64,000 nucleotides of DNA from Tachypleus tridentatus. Taxonomy: Eukaryota > Arthropoda > Merostomata > Xiphosura > Limulidae. Of this stretch, positions 13,101 to 23,836 are shown in pieces. The stretch covers positions 38,181,771-38,245,770 of the forward strand of contig NW_027467782.1 in assembly GCF_004210375.1 (NCBI RefSeq), given 5' to 3'. The number at the start of each line of letters is the position of its first letter. Within the stretch, counting starts at the first letter, position 1. Position numbers and translations under genes: made by a program. The notes beneath the pieces were generated by a model, which saw only the letters and a program-made list of their open reading frames with translations, was not told the DNA's origin and did no database searches.

Positions 13101-15284
13101 ACATTTCAAATATTGTCTCAAATGTAATCAACCCTCGTGCTAGTGAGACAATTAAAAGTAATACTTCTTACTCTGACATTGAAAAGACGTCAAAACTGAA
13201 ACCTTACGATGTTAGCGCCAGGAAGCGCGTGACGTTAGTAGGAGTTTGTTGACAAAAACTGTGGCTCCTGCCTGTGTTGATTAATTACCACATCAAAGCT
13301 ATTGGGAAACAGCAACAAGTCGCTGCTAAAAGTGATTTTATTGACTGTACATCATATTGAAAGTCAGAATACCCCATTTGAAAATAGGCTAAATATAACT
13401 TTTCAACACAACTTCTTCTGGTATCTACACTTATGAGATGGTTAAATAAAACTTAAAAGTGAACCATCAACAATGTGTTTGTACTTTTACTTGAGAACTC
13501 TATTGATGCAGAAATCCTACAGAAAACCTATGTCTTGTAGGTTAGTAAAGGCCGCTACGTGACCTAAAGGTAAAGAAACGTTGTACATAAAAACTCTGCT
13601 TCATCATTAAATATTACACAGTATTCACTATATTTAACCTCCATTTCATTTGACTATTTCAGTTGTGCCACATTTTCGTTTCCTCAACTTATAATTATAT
13701 ATTCAAGTTCTTTATTCTTGTGTGTTGTAATTATTCTGTTGTAATTACAAATATTGTTTGCTTGTTTTTTATCCCACGTTACTGATGATGAAATTGTGAG
13801 AATTCCACACATTTAATAAATGTTTCTTGTTTTCACACTTGTGCTTTGTTTTATCATTAAGTTATGTTTTATTGTGAGGATTGCCAAACATTTAATAAAG
13901 GTTTCCTGTTTTCACACTTGTGCTTTGTTTTATCATTAAGTTATGTTTTATTTTGATGATTCCCAAACATTTAATAAATGTTTCCTGTTATCTCGTTTGT
14001 TCTTTGTTTTATTATTTTGTTTTATTGTGAGGATTCCCAAACATTTAATAAATGTTTCATGTTATCACGTTTGTGCTTTGTTTTATTATTATGTTTTATT
14101 GTGAGGATTCCCAAACATTTAATAAATGTTTCCTGTTACCACGTTTGTGCTTTGTTTTATTATTATATCTTATTAATAAATAAGATATAATATCTTGTAC
14201 CTTTATAGAAATATCTGTATACCAGTAAAGAACTCCACTAAACTCCTGTAGAGATTTAAGGAACTATCTGTATACCAGTAAAGAACTCCACTAAACTAGT
14301 ACTATCCTTTAGAGATTTAAGGAACTATCTGTATACCAGTAAAGAACTCCACTAAACTAGTACTATCCTTTAGAGATTTAAGGAACTATCTGAATACCAG
14401 TAAAGAACTCCACTAAACTAGTACTATCATTTAGAGATTTAAGGAAATATCTGTATACCAGTAAAGAACTCCACTAAACTTGTGCTATCCTGCAGAGATT
14501 CTAGTGCTATCCTGTAGAGATTTAATACTGACGAGAATACTTATTTGAATTAAAACAGAACCACTCTGCTGGAAGAGGGTCTAACATTTCAAATATTGTC
14601 TCAAATGTAATCAACCCTCGTGCTAGTGAGACAATTAAAAGTAATACTTCTTACTCTGACATTGAAAAGACGTCAAAACTGAAACCTTACGATGTTAGCG
14701 CCAGGAAGCGCGTGACGTTAGTAGGAGTTTGTTGACAAAAACTGTGGCTCCTGCCTGTGTTGATTAATTACCACATCAAAAGCTATTGGGAAACAGCAAC
14801 AAGTCGCTGCTAAAAGTGATTTTATTGGCTGTACATCATATTGAAAGTCAGAATACCCCATTTGAAAATAGGCTAAATATAACTTTTCAACACAACTTCT
14901 TCTGGTATCTACACTTATGAGATGGTTAAATAAAACTTAAAAGTGAACCATCAACAATGTGTTTGTACTTTCACTTGAGAACTCTATTGATGCAGAAATC
15001 CTACAGAAAAACCTATGTCTTGTAGGTTAGTAAAGGCCGCTACGTGACCTAAAGGTAAAGAAACGTTGTACATAAAAACTCTGCTTCATCATTAAATATT
15101 ACACAGTATTCACTATATTTAACCTCCATTTCATTTGACTATTTCAGTTGTGCCACATTTTCGTTTCCTCAACTTATAATTATATATTCAAGTTCTTTAT
15201 TCTTGTGTGTTGTAATTATTCTGTTGTAATTACAAATATTGTTTGCTTGTTTTCTATCCCACGTTGCTGATGATGAAATTGTGA

Positions 15285-15890
15285 GAATTCCCACACATTT
15301 AATAAATGTTTCTTGTTTTCACACTTGTGCTTTGTTTTATCATTAAGTTATGTTTTATTGTGAGGATTGCCAAACATTTAATAAAGGTTTCCTGTTTTCA
15401 CACTTGTGCTTTGTTTTATCATTAAGTTATGTTTTATTTTGATGATTCCCAAACATTTAATAAATGTTTCCTGTTACCACGTTTGTGCTTTGTTTTATTA
15501 TTATATCTTATTGTGAGGACTCCCAAACATTTAACAAATGTTTCCTGTTATGACGTTTGTGTTTTCTTTTATCATTAAATTATGTTTTATTGTGAGGATT
15601 CCCAAACATTTAATAAATGTTTCCTGTTACCACGTTTGTGCTTTGTTTTATTATTCAATTTTATTGTGAGGATTCCCAAACATTTAATAAATGTTTCATG
15701 TTATCACGTTTGTGCTTTGTTTTATTATTATGTTTTATTGTGAGGATTCCCAAACATTTAATAAATGTTTCCTGTTATGACGTTTGTGTTTTCTTTTATC
15801 ATTAAATTATGTTTTATTTTGAGGATTCCCAAACATTTAATAAATGTTTCCTATTATCACGTTTGTGTTTTGTTTTATCATTAACTGTGA
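15285..15890. repeat. 74 bp AT-rich minisatellite block (unit 4, the longest)
   Basis: About eight copies of a 74 bp unit carrying CCCAAACATTTAATAAATGT. Within it AAACATTTA-A-TAAATGTTT is an inverted repeat with 9-base arms. Shorter blocks lie at about 10915-11225, 12310-12715 and 13795-14200. Confidence 0.9.
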
Positions 15891-16371
15891 AGGTTTATAA
15901 ATATCAAGTCGGAGTTTGATCGACTCACCACAGTTTGTCGATAGAGTAATCAACAAGAGACAAACAAAAGTACAACATTTAGTTTTCTAAAATTTTCATT
16001 CAATTATTAAAAAAGTGAAGCATACTTTGTTTGAAAACAATGACGACCATTAATATGTCAAAGGAAAATTATTTTTATTCTTCAAAAGAATCAAGGAATT
16101 TGTGTTTACGTTTCGAGTTCTATTTGATGTGGTCGTTTTCGAAATGCCAGTAACGTGCAGCAACGTGCAAATGATTTTTTTCAAAGTATTGATGGCACGA
16201 GCGACTCTTTAGAGACAACATGAATCAAATGAACAACGGGGAAATCAAACTCAAATAGATTTAAACTAATTATACGATTGTCTCTCAGTTTAACACTTCG
16301 CAAAACACAAATTTACATAAGTTTTGTGAAACATTTCATCAAAGAAACAGGTGAAGGGTGATTAGTTAGAA

Positions 16372-17820
16372 TTAAAAGTAAAATGTTAGAGTTTCAAGAC
16401 GCTGATCTTTGTTGGTGCTTCGAGTTTCAAGACGCTGATCTTTGTTGGTGCTTCGAGTTTCAAGTCGCTGACCTTTGTAAGTGATTAGAGTTTCAAGACG
16501 CTGACCTTTCTTGGTGATTAGAGTTTCAAGACGCTGACCCTTGTTAGTGATTAGAGTTTCAAGTCGCTGTCCTATGTTGGTGATTAGAGTTTCAAGACGC
16601 TGACCTTTGTTGGTGATTAAAGTTTCAATACGCTCACCTTTGTTAGTGATTAGAGTTTCAAGACGCTGACCTTTGTTGGTGATTAGAGTTTGAAGACATT
16701 GACCTTTGTTGGTGATTAGGGTTTCAAGACGCTGATCTTTGTTGGTGATTAGAGTATCAAAACGCTGACCTTTGTTGGTGATTAGAGTTTCAAGACACTG
16801 ACCTTTTTTAGTGATTAGAGTTCTAAGACGCTGACCTTTGTTGGTGATTAGAGTTTCAAGACGCTCACCTTTGTTGGTGATTAGAGTTTCAAGACGTTGA
16901 TCTTTGTTGGTGATTAGAGTTTCAAGACGTTGATCTTTGTTGGTGATTAGAGTTTCAAGTCGCTGTCCTATGTTGGTGATTAGAGTTTCAAGACGTTGAT
17001 CTTTGTTGGTGATTAGAGTTTCAATACGCTCACCTTTGTTAGTGATTAGAGTTTCAAGACGCTGACCTTTGTTGGTGATTAGAGTTTGAAGACATTGACC
17101 TTTGTTTGTGATTAGAGTTTCAAGACGCTGCCCTTTGTTGATACTTATAGTTTCAAGACGCTGACCTTTGTTGGTGATTAGAGTTTCAAGACACTGACCT
17201 TTGTTGGTGATTAGAGTTCTAAGACGCTGACCTTTGTTGGTGATTAGAGTTTCAAGACGCTCACCTTTGTTGGTGATTAGAGTTTCAAGACGTTGATCTT
17301 TGTTGGTGATTAGAGTTTCAATACGCTCACCTTTGTTAGTGATTAGAGTTTCAAGACGCTGACCTTTGTTGGTGATTAGAGTTTCAAGATATTGACCTTT
17401 GTTGGTGATTAGAGTTTCAAGACATTGACCTTTGTTGGTGATTAGAGTTTCATGACGCTGACCTTTGTTGGTGATTAGTGTTTGAAGACATTGACCTTTG
17501 TTGGTGATTAGAGTTTCAAGACGCTGACCTTTGTTGGTGATTAGAGTTTCCATACGCTGTCCTTTGTTTATGCTTAGAGTTTCAAGACGCTGACCTTTGT
17601 TGGTGATTAGAGTTTCAAGACGCTGACCTGTGTTTATGCTTAGAGTTTCAAGACGCTGACCTTTGTTGGTGATTAGAGTTTTAAGACGCTGACACTTGTT
17701 GGTGTGTAACATGACAATAGGAATGATAAAATCCTGTTTAGAATGAAATTGATTCTTTACCGGTTTTATTTCGAACGTAGGTTGTTTGGTGACGATTAGT
17801 GAGAAGGAAGACATCTTCAT
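16372..17820 (-). CDS. Open frame of 482 codons made of forty 11-residue repeats, coding status unknown
   Basis: A start at 17820 opens about 43 non-repetitive residues (MKMSSFSLIVTKQPTFEI...), with no clear signal peptide or membrane segment. Forty tandem units follow, consensus T-L-I-T-N-K-G-Q-R-L-E. The frame ends with LTFYF and a stop. All forty units are exactly 11 residues, with no frameshift or internal stop. Changes cluster at the G/D, Q/E, R/C and E/Q/R positions. Eleven-residue spacing of hydrophobic residues could fit a hendecad coiled coil or a solenoid, but that is inference. It lies antisense in an intron of the PDZ gene. A 33 bp period is divisible by three, so an open frame could persist by chance. 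I know no family for it. Confidence 0.35.
   Translation of the reverse strand: MKMSSFSLIVTKQPTFEIKPVKNQFHSKQDFIIPIVMLHTNKCQRLKTLITNKGQRLETLSINTGQRLETLITNKGQRLETLSINKGQRMETLITNKGQRLETLITNKGQCLQTLITNKGQRHETLITNKGQCLETLITNKGQYLETLITNKGQRLETLITNKGERIETLITNKDQRLETLITNKGERLETLITNKGQRLRTLITNKGQCLETLITNKGQRLETISINKGQRLETLITNKGQCLQTLITNKGQRLETLITNKGERIETLITNKDQRLETLITNIGQRLETLITNKDQRLETLITNKDQRLETLITNKGERLETLITNKGQRLRTLITKKGQCLETLITNKGQRFDTLITNKDQRLETLITNKGQCLQTLITNKGQRLETLITNKGERIETLITNKGQRLETLITNIGQRLETLITNKGQRLETLITKKGQRLETLITYKGQRLETRSTNKDQRLETRSTNKDQRLETLTFYF
16381..17690 (-). repeat. 33 bp minisatellite, forty copies
   Basis: Plus-strand unit close to GACGCTGACCTTTGTTGGTG followed by ATTAGAGTTTCAA. 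Variant units recur in the same order: the GQCLQ-GQRLE-GERIE series appears as repeats 19-21 and 31-33, and GERLE-GQRLR-GQCLE as 14-16 and 26-28. The array therefore grew partly by duplicating blocks of about a dozen units. Confidence 0.95.
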
Positions 17821-18135
17821 ACTTCTCGACGGAACTGTTCGTGACCAGAAGCAAGCTACCTAATAATAAAAATCAGAACGAGAAAGAAATTTGATATTTA
17901 AAGATACTAGTCTCCGTGACAGGCTGATAAAAGATACTTAACGTTCCTAGTCAATATCAGAAAACTATCATAATTAGAATGCATTAGTTGGGAACAATTA
18001 CTGTTAACGACATTTTTGGCCGTAATTCCAATAATATCTATTCGTTCTGGGTGAAACATAGTGGTTAGCTTACCAAGATTAGAAATGCGACGATTTCTGG
18101 TCGAGTTCCATTGCTGAAAAAAACAACAAATTCCA

Positions 18136-18390
18136 GTGTAGATAGGTGGTTAGGGCATTCAATTCGTAATCTCAGGGTTACGGGTTTGAATCCCCATCCT
18201 ACCAAGCGTGCTCGCCCTTTCAGCCGTGGGACGTTGTGATGTTATGGGCAATCTCATTCTTAGTTGATAAAAAACTAGCCCAAAAGTTGGTGATGATGAC
18301 TAGCTACCTTCCCTTTACTTTTACACTGTTAAATTAAGGACAGCTAGCGCAGATAGCGCTCGTGTAGCTCTGTGTGAAAGTCAAAAACCG
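18136..18390 (+). mobile_element. tRNA-derived SINE, full-length but diverged
   Basis: A tRNA-like head (GGTGGTTAGGGCATTC; B-box GGGTTTGAATCCCC) is followed by the family body with GACTAGCTACCTTCCCTTT and the tail block CGTGTAGCTCTGTGTGAAAG. Same family as the copies at 23837 and 30102. Such elements move by borrowing LINE reverse transcriptase. Confidence 0.8.
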
Positions 18391-18556
18391 TTAACTCTAG
18401 GGCTACTCTTTTACCAACGAACAGTGAGATTGACCGTGACATTATAAGGCCTTTACGGTTAAAAAGACGAGCATGTTTGGTGTGGTGGGGCATTCGAACC
18501 CGCGACCCTCGGATTACGAGTCGAGCGTACTAACCACCTAGCTATTCCAGGACAGA
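18389..18556 (-). mobile_element. Truncated tRNA-derived SINE, opposite orientation
   Basis: Starts mid-body (CTACTCTTTTACCAACGA) and runs to a head in reverse (CATTCGAACCCGCGACCCTC with TACGAGTCGAGCGTACTAAC). It abuts the plus-strand copy, making a tail-to-body inverted pair. The 3' portion is missing. Confidence 0.75.
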
Positions 18557-19784
18557 CAATAATATATCACTATATTCGGACATCTTAAGAGATATACATT
18601 AGTTCCAAATTCTATGGTAAAACAATGTTGAATATTCTTTAAAATGTACTTTTAAAAATATTTAAACATTGCAGAAAAACAATTAATCCAAATATCTATA
18701 AAGAAAAATAGGTTTGGTTCTTATATACAAAACACTAGTACAAGAAAGTGCGTAAATTACTAGTTAAGACTAACGATTTGGCAATTTGTTGTTTTTACGC
18801 ACATTGCTATGATGACAGAAAAGTGTGCGTAGTTTGTTAAAACCAATAACTGTCAAGATTTTACTGTATGTAAATTATTAGCCACTGGGCTCACACAACC
18901 TTAAATCCGCCACTGCACACTTGGCTTATGACAGCTAACGTTAGTTCAGGACATGTTATATATAACTTGTCGGTGTATGACATACTAGGTTTAATGAAAG
19001 TGAACGTTATTTGAAGACATCTTATAACTTGTCATGTGTGACACACTAGGCTTGTGACACAAAATTCAAAAAATATGCTATGTAAGTCAATATAAAACCA
19101 AAAACTAGAGAATAAATGAATTAGTGAAATGTTTAATACATATAATGATAGATGCAGGGTAAATTATTGGTTATAAAGAATGTCTCATTCAAATATTGGA
19201 CAAATTAAGATAATACGTGTGATAAAAACTGATAACAGTGTCATAATAGTTGTCACACTGAAATAATAAAATAAGTTTTATTTGTAAATTATAGGACACA
19301 TAATTAATTTGTAAATTATAGAACACATAATTAAGTCTAGACTAAATTGTTTGATGTAATCACATCTTAAGACACCCCACAATGGGCCTTTGTCCAATTT
19401 AATAATTTACCAAATAATACCTTCTGCCTATGAAAGCACCGTCCACTTTTGTAAGACCAATGCAGGTAAATATATTAAAACTGTAAACATAAGTTGAGAA
19501 CAACTGAAATCTATAAGCAGTTCTACGAAAGTAATAGTTTCCAATCCCATATAAGCTTGGTAATAACATCTACTAATTGATCTCTTGGTTTCAATATCTG
19601 TTTCTAGGAGTGCACCTTCTGTTACTAGTTCGTCGCCTAGCAACACGCTCTATGTTGAATAACCCTTAACTATATTATCACATGGCATCTCCTAGCAACG
19701 CATTATTTGATACTACTTCCTAACATAATCGTATCTGGTTTGTAGGACAATGAGATCGTTACACGTGTCACTCTCTGGTGGCGG

Positions 19785-19975
19785 ACCATGAAACACTCGC
19801 CCTAATTACAACACCACCTACCGTTAACTCTTTCCGTGAAAGAGTAGTAGGATTGACTGTGGCTCTGTAAACCCCATAACTGAAAGGGCAAGCACGTTCA
19901 GAAACGCGGTTTCGAAGTCGTGGCCTACAGATTGCGAGTTAGGAGCTCTAATTACCAAACTATGCACGGCCTGTA
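19785..19975 (-). mobile_element. Degraded tRNA-derived SINE
   Basis: Body landmarks in reverse (CACCTACCGTTAACTCTT, GTAGGATTGACTGTGGCTC, AAGGGCAAGCACGTTCAG), then an eroded head ending in ACGGCCTG. Same family as the other SINEs, with an older look. Confidence 0.65.
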
Positions 19976-20218
19976 TTAAATAAAAACAAAACTATAGATT
20001 TATAATTGAATGGCATAACTAGAATTAATTAAACGTTATATGGCTTATTTTAAATATTAACTCTACGTTATAGATCAGAATTTGTTTTACAAGTAAATTA
20101 TTCGCTTGGAGAATAAACAGTTTAAGATCTTTAGTGAGAAAGCAGCTTATCAATAGAACTTGTCGTGAGTCTAATACAATAATAATTGTTATTTAATAGC
20201 TCACATCTTATCTTATAG

Positions 20219-20302
20219 GTGGCCATAGTTGTAACAGATGTTCTTCGCTATGGTGCAGCTTTCCAAGATGGCCGTCTAAAGAGGGGAGATGTTTTGTTGG
20301 CT
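20219..20302 (+). CDS. PDZ-domain gene, second-last exon (middle of PDZ domain)
   Basis: Acceptor ATCTTATCTTATAG and donor GCT|GTAAGT flank exactly 28 codons, phase 0 on both sides. The peptide contains V-A-I-V-V-T-D-V then G-A-A-F-Q-D-G-R-L-K-R-G-D-V-L-L-A. This matches the PDZ pattern of a strand, then GAAxxDGRLKxGDxLLxVN, which covers the first helix and the next strand. The final A is followed in the next exon by V-N-D-V. The intron before it is about 11.3 kb and repeat-filled; the one after is 99 bases. An open frame running past the donor is intron read-through. Confidence 0.9.
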
Positions 20303-20401
20303 GTAAGTCGAATCATTTTATTAGTTTCAAAGTTTATTCCAGCACGATTTAATATGAAAAAAATACAACAACATTTCTTTTGTCTCCTACGGATTTTCTA
20401 G

Positions 20402-20506
20402 GTGAACGACGTGTCACTGCGGGACATCTCCTTCAAAGAGGCTGTGAAACTGTTACGCGAGACAGCATCGCCCGTTCGACTGTTGGTTGTTATAGAAAAT
20501 CGCTAA
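20402..20506 (+). CDS. PDZ-domain gene, terminal coding exon
   Basis: Acceptor ACGGATTTTCTAG is followed by 34 codons and a TAA at 20504. The peptide starts V-N-D-V-S-L-R-D-I-S and continues F-K-E-A-V-K-L-L-R-E-T, then P-V-R-L-L-V-V-I-E-N-R. This is the end of a PDZ fold, with the second helix (EAVKLLR) and last strand, so the protein stops about four residues after its final PDZ domain. A donor-like GA|GTAAGT lies at 20529, 22 bases after the stop, so the 3' UTR may be spliced. Candidates are multi-PDZ scaffolds or small single-PDZ proteins. I do not assign a symbol. Confidence 0.9.
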   Translation: MNDVSLRDISFKEAVKLLRETASPVRLLVVIENR

Positions 20507-20944
20507 ACCTTATTTACAACTCACCAGAGTAAGTTATTTAGCAGTCTAAGCTTTTATATAATCTTAGCAACTGTTAATTCAAACTTTTATATGTCTGGTT
20601 CCAAAGTCAGGCTTAGCGTTGCCTCCCGCCAACATTACTTTTTAGCCTTTGTCTAGTTCAATACTTTCAGTAATTTTGTTTTATAGGGAGTCGAGGCTAG
20701 ATAAAATGAGAATTTACACAGAACGTAGTAATACTTTATTATAAGAATTACTACAAGTACTGTTTGGATTAAAATTCAAAATAATGTAAGTCTGAGTTTT
20801 TTACGTAACGAAAGGTGATCTTATGAACTTTTAGATCAACCTCAAACATTCTGGAAAATCAATACGCTTATTTTTTTATTATAAATAGCTCTTTGTGGCT
20901 AAACATTTTACCTTTTATTATGTTTAATTTTTTAGATTTCAAAT

Positions 20945-20998
20945 GTTGTTTTGTTTTGAATTTCACGCAAAGCTACACGAGGGCTGTCTGCGCTCACA
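20945..20998 (-). mobile_element. SINE tail fragment
   Basis: TTGAATTTCACGCAAAGCTA and CACGAGGGCTGTCTGCGCT are the reverse of the SINE 3' block. Only the tail is present. Confidence 0.65.
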
Positions 20999-21167
20999 CG
21001 TTGCTTCATTCCACTATTCGATTTGCTTCTATTATTAATTTTATTTAGTTTTCTGCATTTGCAGCAGGTTTTCTTCTGCTGTTATATTTTCTCCTATTAT
21101 TATGCTTAACTTTTTTAGCTTTCATGTATTATTTTCTTCTGTTAATTTATGTTGATATCAGGTTTAC

Positions 21168-21366
21168 TACTTTGTTCATTGTGGTAGTTTTATTCCATTC
21201 ATTGTTTTATCTGCTTTACTACTGTGTTTATTGTGGTAGTTTTATTCCATTGTTTTGTCTGCTTTGCTACTTTGTTCATTGTGGTAGTTTTATTCCATTG
21301 TTTTGTCAGCTTTGCTACTTTGTTCATTGTGGTAGTTTTATTCAATTCATTGTTTTGTCTGCATTT
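21168..21366 (+). repeat. 48 bp tandem repeat, four copies
   Basis: GTGGTAGTTTTATTCCATTG recurs at 21181, 21233, 21281 and 21329 (spacing 52, 48, 48). Because 48 is divisible by three, it produces an 84-codon hydrophobic open frame that I do not regard as a gene. Confidence 0.9.
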
Positions 21367-21641
21367 TTTTTTCTATAACTAAATTCATTTCATTTTTTTA
21401 TTATTTTATAAAGCTTTCAGAAAAGTAAAGCTAACCAGAACACTTTATAAACAAGTATAAAAAATAAAATCCATATAGTGATTAACATGGGCATTTTTTA
21501 AAAAAAACTTTGATCAAATAACAATGAAAATTGATATGTCTGGTTAAGTAATATAGTTTATTACGGACGAGCGTCCGATTTATTATCTTATGTATTATGA
21601 TTTTAAACAGCCAGAAATATTAATTTAGAAGTTATATGAGA

Positions 21642-21780
21642 AAAAACGGCTCGTTTGGGTTGAGAAAATATTTTACATAGAAGAGCGAACAACGTTTCGA
21701 CCTTCTATGTAAAATATTTTCTCAACCCAAACGAGCCGTTTTTGCGTATAAATTTCTCAACAAGTGGGTTTCTCGACATC
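21642..21780 (+). mobile_element. Fold-back element, likely Penelope-derived
   Basis: Near-perfect inverted arms of about 39 bases (21642-21680 and 21705-21743, starting AAAACGGCTCGTTTGGGTTG) surround a 24-base loop. The loop contains GAACAACGTTTCGACCTT. A tail with TTTCTCAACAAGTGGGTTTC follows. The loop in reverse (AAGGTCGAAACGTTG) equals the 3' half of the hammerhead ribozyme known from Penelope-like terminal repeats. A related element is at 43901. The family assignment is from memory. Confidence 0.55.
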
Positions 21781-22261
21781 ACTGATAATTTAGAAGTTAA
21801 TTGAATCCTGGTATTTATTAAATTTATGATATTTACCAACTAGATTGATACACAGTTTTTTTTCTTAAGACAGATAAATTGAATATACAAACAATACAAT
21901 TTATAATAATGGTTATTACAACAAGTTATTACAAATAATATTTTTAAAAAAGTTTACAAACAGTGCTGGTTCTTCTATCTGATCTGGAATTGAATCTTTT
22001 AGCGGCAGTTCATGATGAACAAATGAATTCTCTGTTGATATACAGGTACAATTCACTTGACGGGAAGCTAGCTAGTTCTATTCTTAGCTGACCTTAAAAG
22101 ATTTATATGCTAATTTTTCATCAAGGAAGATATGTCATGCCTTCATAGAAATACTGACGTCCGAAGTTAATTTTCTGAAGTTGATTGGTTGTAATGTTCT
22201 AAATCTGTAAATATTCCTTGTCATATATCTGTAGTTTTCCGATTAATAAACGTTTATCAAT

Positions 22262-22475
22262 TATCAAGTCATCCCGTAAATGTCTGAAAAGCTAGTACAG
22301 GAAGTTCATCATCATTTTTATCTTTGTAAAAAAGCTTTAATGACAAAAATATGTAGTAGAACATGCATAAAAATGTTCAAACAAATAGAAGAAACTAACC
22401 CAATACACTTTTTCAGATCATTAATCAAATAACCATTATGAAGATGGATGTGTCTGAGGAGCACATAAGACATAT
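22262..22475 (+). mobile_element. Mariner 5' fragment, second copy
   Basis: Parallel to the first 200 bases of the mariner at 22601: terminal ATCCCGTAAATGTCTG, the CTTTAATGAC and CAGATCATTAATCAA blocks, then the transposase start M-K-M-D-V-S-E-E. It stops after about ten codons. The gap to the next element is only about 125 bases. Confidence 0.75.
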
Positions 22476-22600
22476 AAGTAACTGGTGATGTCGTCCCACA
22501 AACACATTAATTTCATTTAATAGTTTCCCTTTATAATTTAGGTGTTTCTATATATATTTATCAATAAGTTGATGACATCTAATTTGTTTCGACCAGTATA

Positions 22601-23836
22601 TATCAAACCATCCCAAAAGTAATGTCCAAAAATTTAATACAGAAAGTGTATCATCATTTCTTCTTTATATAAGGCTTTAATGACTAAAATATATAGCAGG
22701 ACGTGTATAGAAATGTTCAGACAAATAAAAGAAACTAACCCAACTCCACTTTTTCAGATCATTAATCAATTACACCCTTATAAAGATGGATGTGTCTGAG
22801 GAGCCCATTAGGCATATAATGCTTTATGAGTTTAAGAAAAGCAATAGTGCGGTAGAAACTACACAAAACATTCAAGGTATTTATGGTGCAGAGTCTCTAA
22901 ATGAAAGAAAATGTCGAAGGTGGTTTCAGAAGTTCAGATCAGGTGACTACAGCTTAAGTGATTCGCCATGTTTGAGTCGTCCTGTTGAGTTTAATGATGA
23001 CTTGTTACTGGCTGCACTTGATGAAGATTATGCTGTAACAGTTGAACTAGTACAGAAGTGTGATTTAACCCATTTAACAGTTCACTGTCATCTGCAAGAG
23101 CTTGGAAAGGTGTTAGAATTTGGAAAATGTGTCCCCCATGATTTGAGAGAAGCCAACCTCAGAGCAAGAGTACACATTTGCACTTCTCTGCTCTATCTTG
23201 AACATAGCTCACCTTTACTGAGCAAGATAGTGACTGGAGATGAAAGATGGATATTTTATAAAAATGTTAAGTGCCGTAGACAATGACTCATTGCAGGTAA
23301 ACTGGCTAAAGCACAGCCCAAAATGAACATCCACCCTAGGAAAGTCTTGCTAAACGTTTGGGAGATATTGTTGGTGTGATTCACTGTGAGTTGCTTTCAT
23401 TCAATGTAATGATTTCATCAAACTTCTACTATCAACAGGTAGAGTGCTTGAATGTTGCACTGAAAGAAAGGAGCCATCCTTTGATCAGTCATAAAGGTGT
23501 TGTGTTAAATCAGGATAATGCATGGCCCCATACAGCAAGGATTACATCTGCAAAGACTGAAGAGCTAGACTGGTAAAAACTTCCACATCCTCCTTATTCT
23601 CCAGACCTTGCTACATCTGATTATCTATTCCAATGAAGATGTCAAAATTATTTTCTCTGTATTCTTTTCCTACAGACCCTATGAATTTTACAGAAGTGAC
23701 ATTCAGAAGCTTGTGAATCGTTGGTAGGAAGTAATGAATAATAATGGAACATACATTATTGATTAAGTAACATTAAAATTGCTTGAAATACTCTCTCTTT
23801 TTCTGAACCCAAAAATGGGACATTACTTATGGGATA
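22601..23836 (+). mobile_element. Mariner (Tc1/mariner) DNA transposon
   Basis: Left inverted terminal repeat has ATCCCAAAAGTAATGTCC; the right end, in reverse, reads TATCCCATAAGTAATGTCCC. Between them is a broken DD34D transposase. The right end is directly abutted by a SINE at 23837, so the last bases of the right terminal repeat may be lost. Cut-and-paste element, inactive here. Confidence 0.9.
22786..23635 (+). pseudogene. Mariner transposase, disrupted
   Basis: A 166-codon frame starts M-D-V-S-E-E-P-I-R-H and includes the helix-turn-helix DNA-binding region, C-V-P-H-D-L (family WVPHEL) near residue 115, and T-G-D-E-R-W-I with the first catalytic D at residue 152. It stops at 23284. A second frame (23358-23576) holds N-Q-D-N-A-W-P-H-T-A-R, the second catalytic D. 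Another frame just after it gives P-P-Y-S-P-D-L-A-T-S-D-Y with the third D. The family is normally about 345 residues. At least one internal stop and two frame changes break it. Confidence 0.9.

Larger units (their letters stand above)
9712..15890. repeat. 1.48 kb macro-repeat, four units, with two nested minisatellites
   Basis: Anchor GCGCCAGGAAGCGCGTGACG recurs at 10323, 11730, 13215 and 14698, giving spacings of 1407, 1485 and 1483. Each unit has the same plan: a block of 61 bp repeats, about 0.9 kb of unique-looking sequence, then a block of 74 bp repeats closed by a TATAATATCTT palindromic stretch. Units are about 9712-11232, 11233-12718, 12719-14203 and 14204-15890, nearly identical apart from minisatellite copy number and scattered changes. 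Identical 70-codon open frames near 11010, 12495 and 13978 come from the AT-rich block and are not genes. The array sits inside the PDZ-gene intron. Confidence 0.95.

Noticed and set aside
11010-15805. Near-identical 62-70 codon open frames at 11010, 12495, 13978 and 15617
   Set aside because: They arise from the 74 bp AT-rich minisatellite inside the macro-repeat and show no protein features.
21124-21378. Hydrophobic 84-codon frame
   Set aside because: Produced by the 48 bp repeat, whose length is divisible by three.
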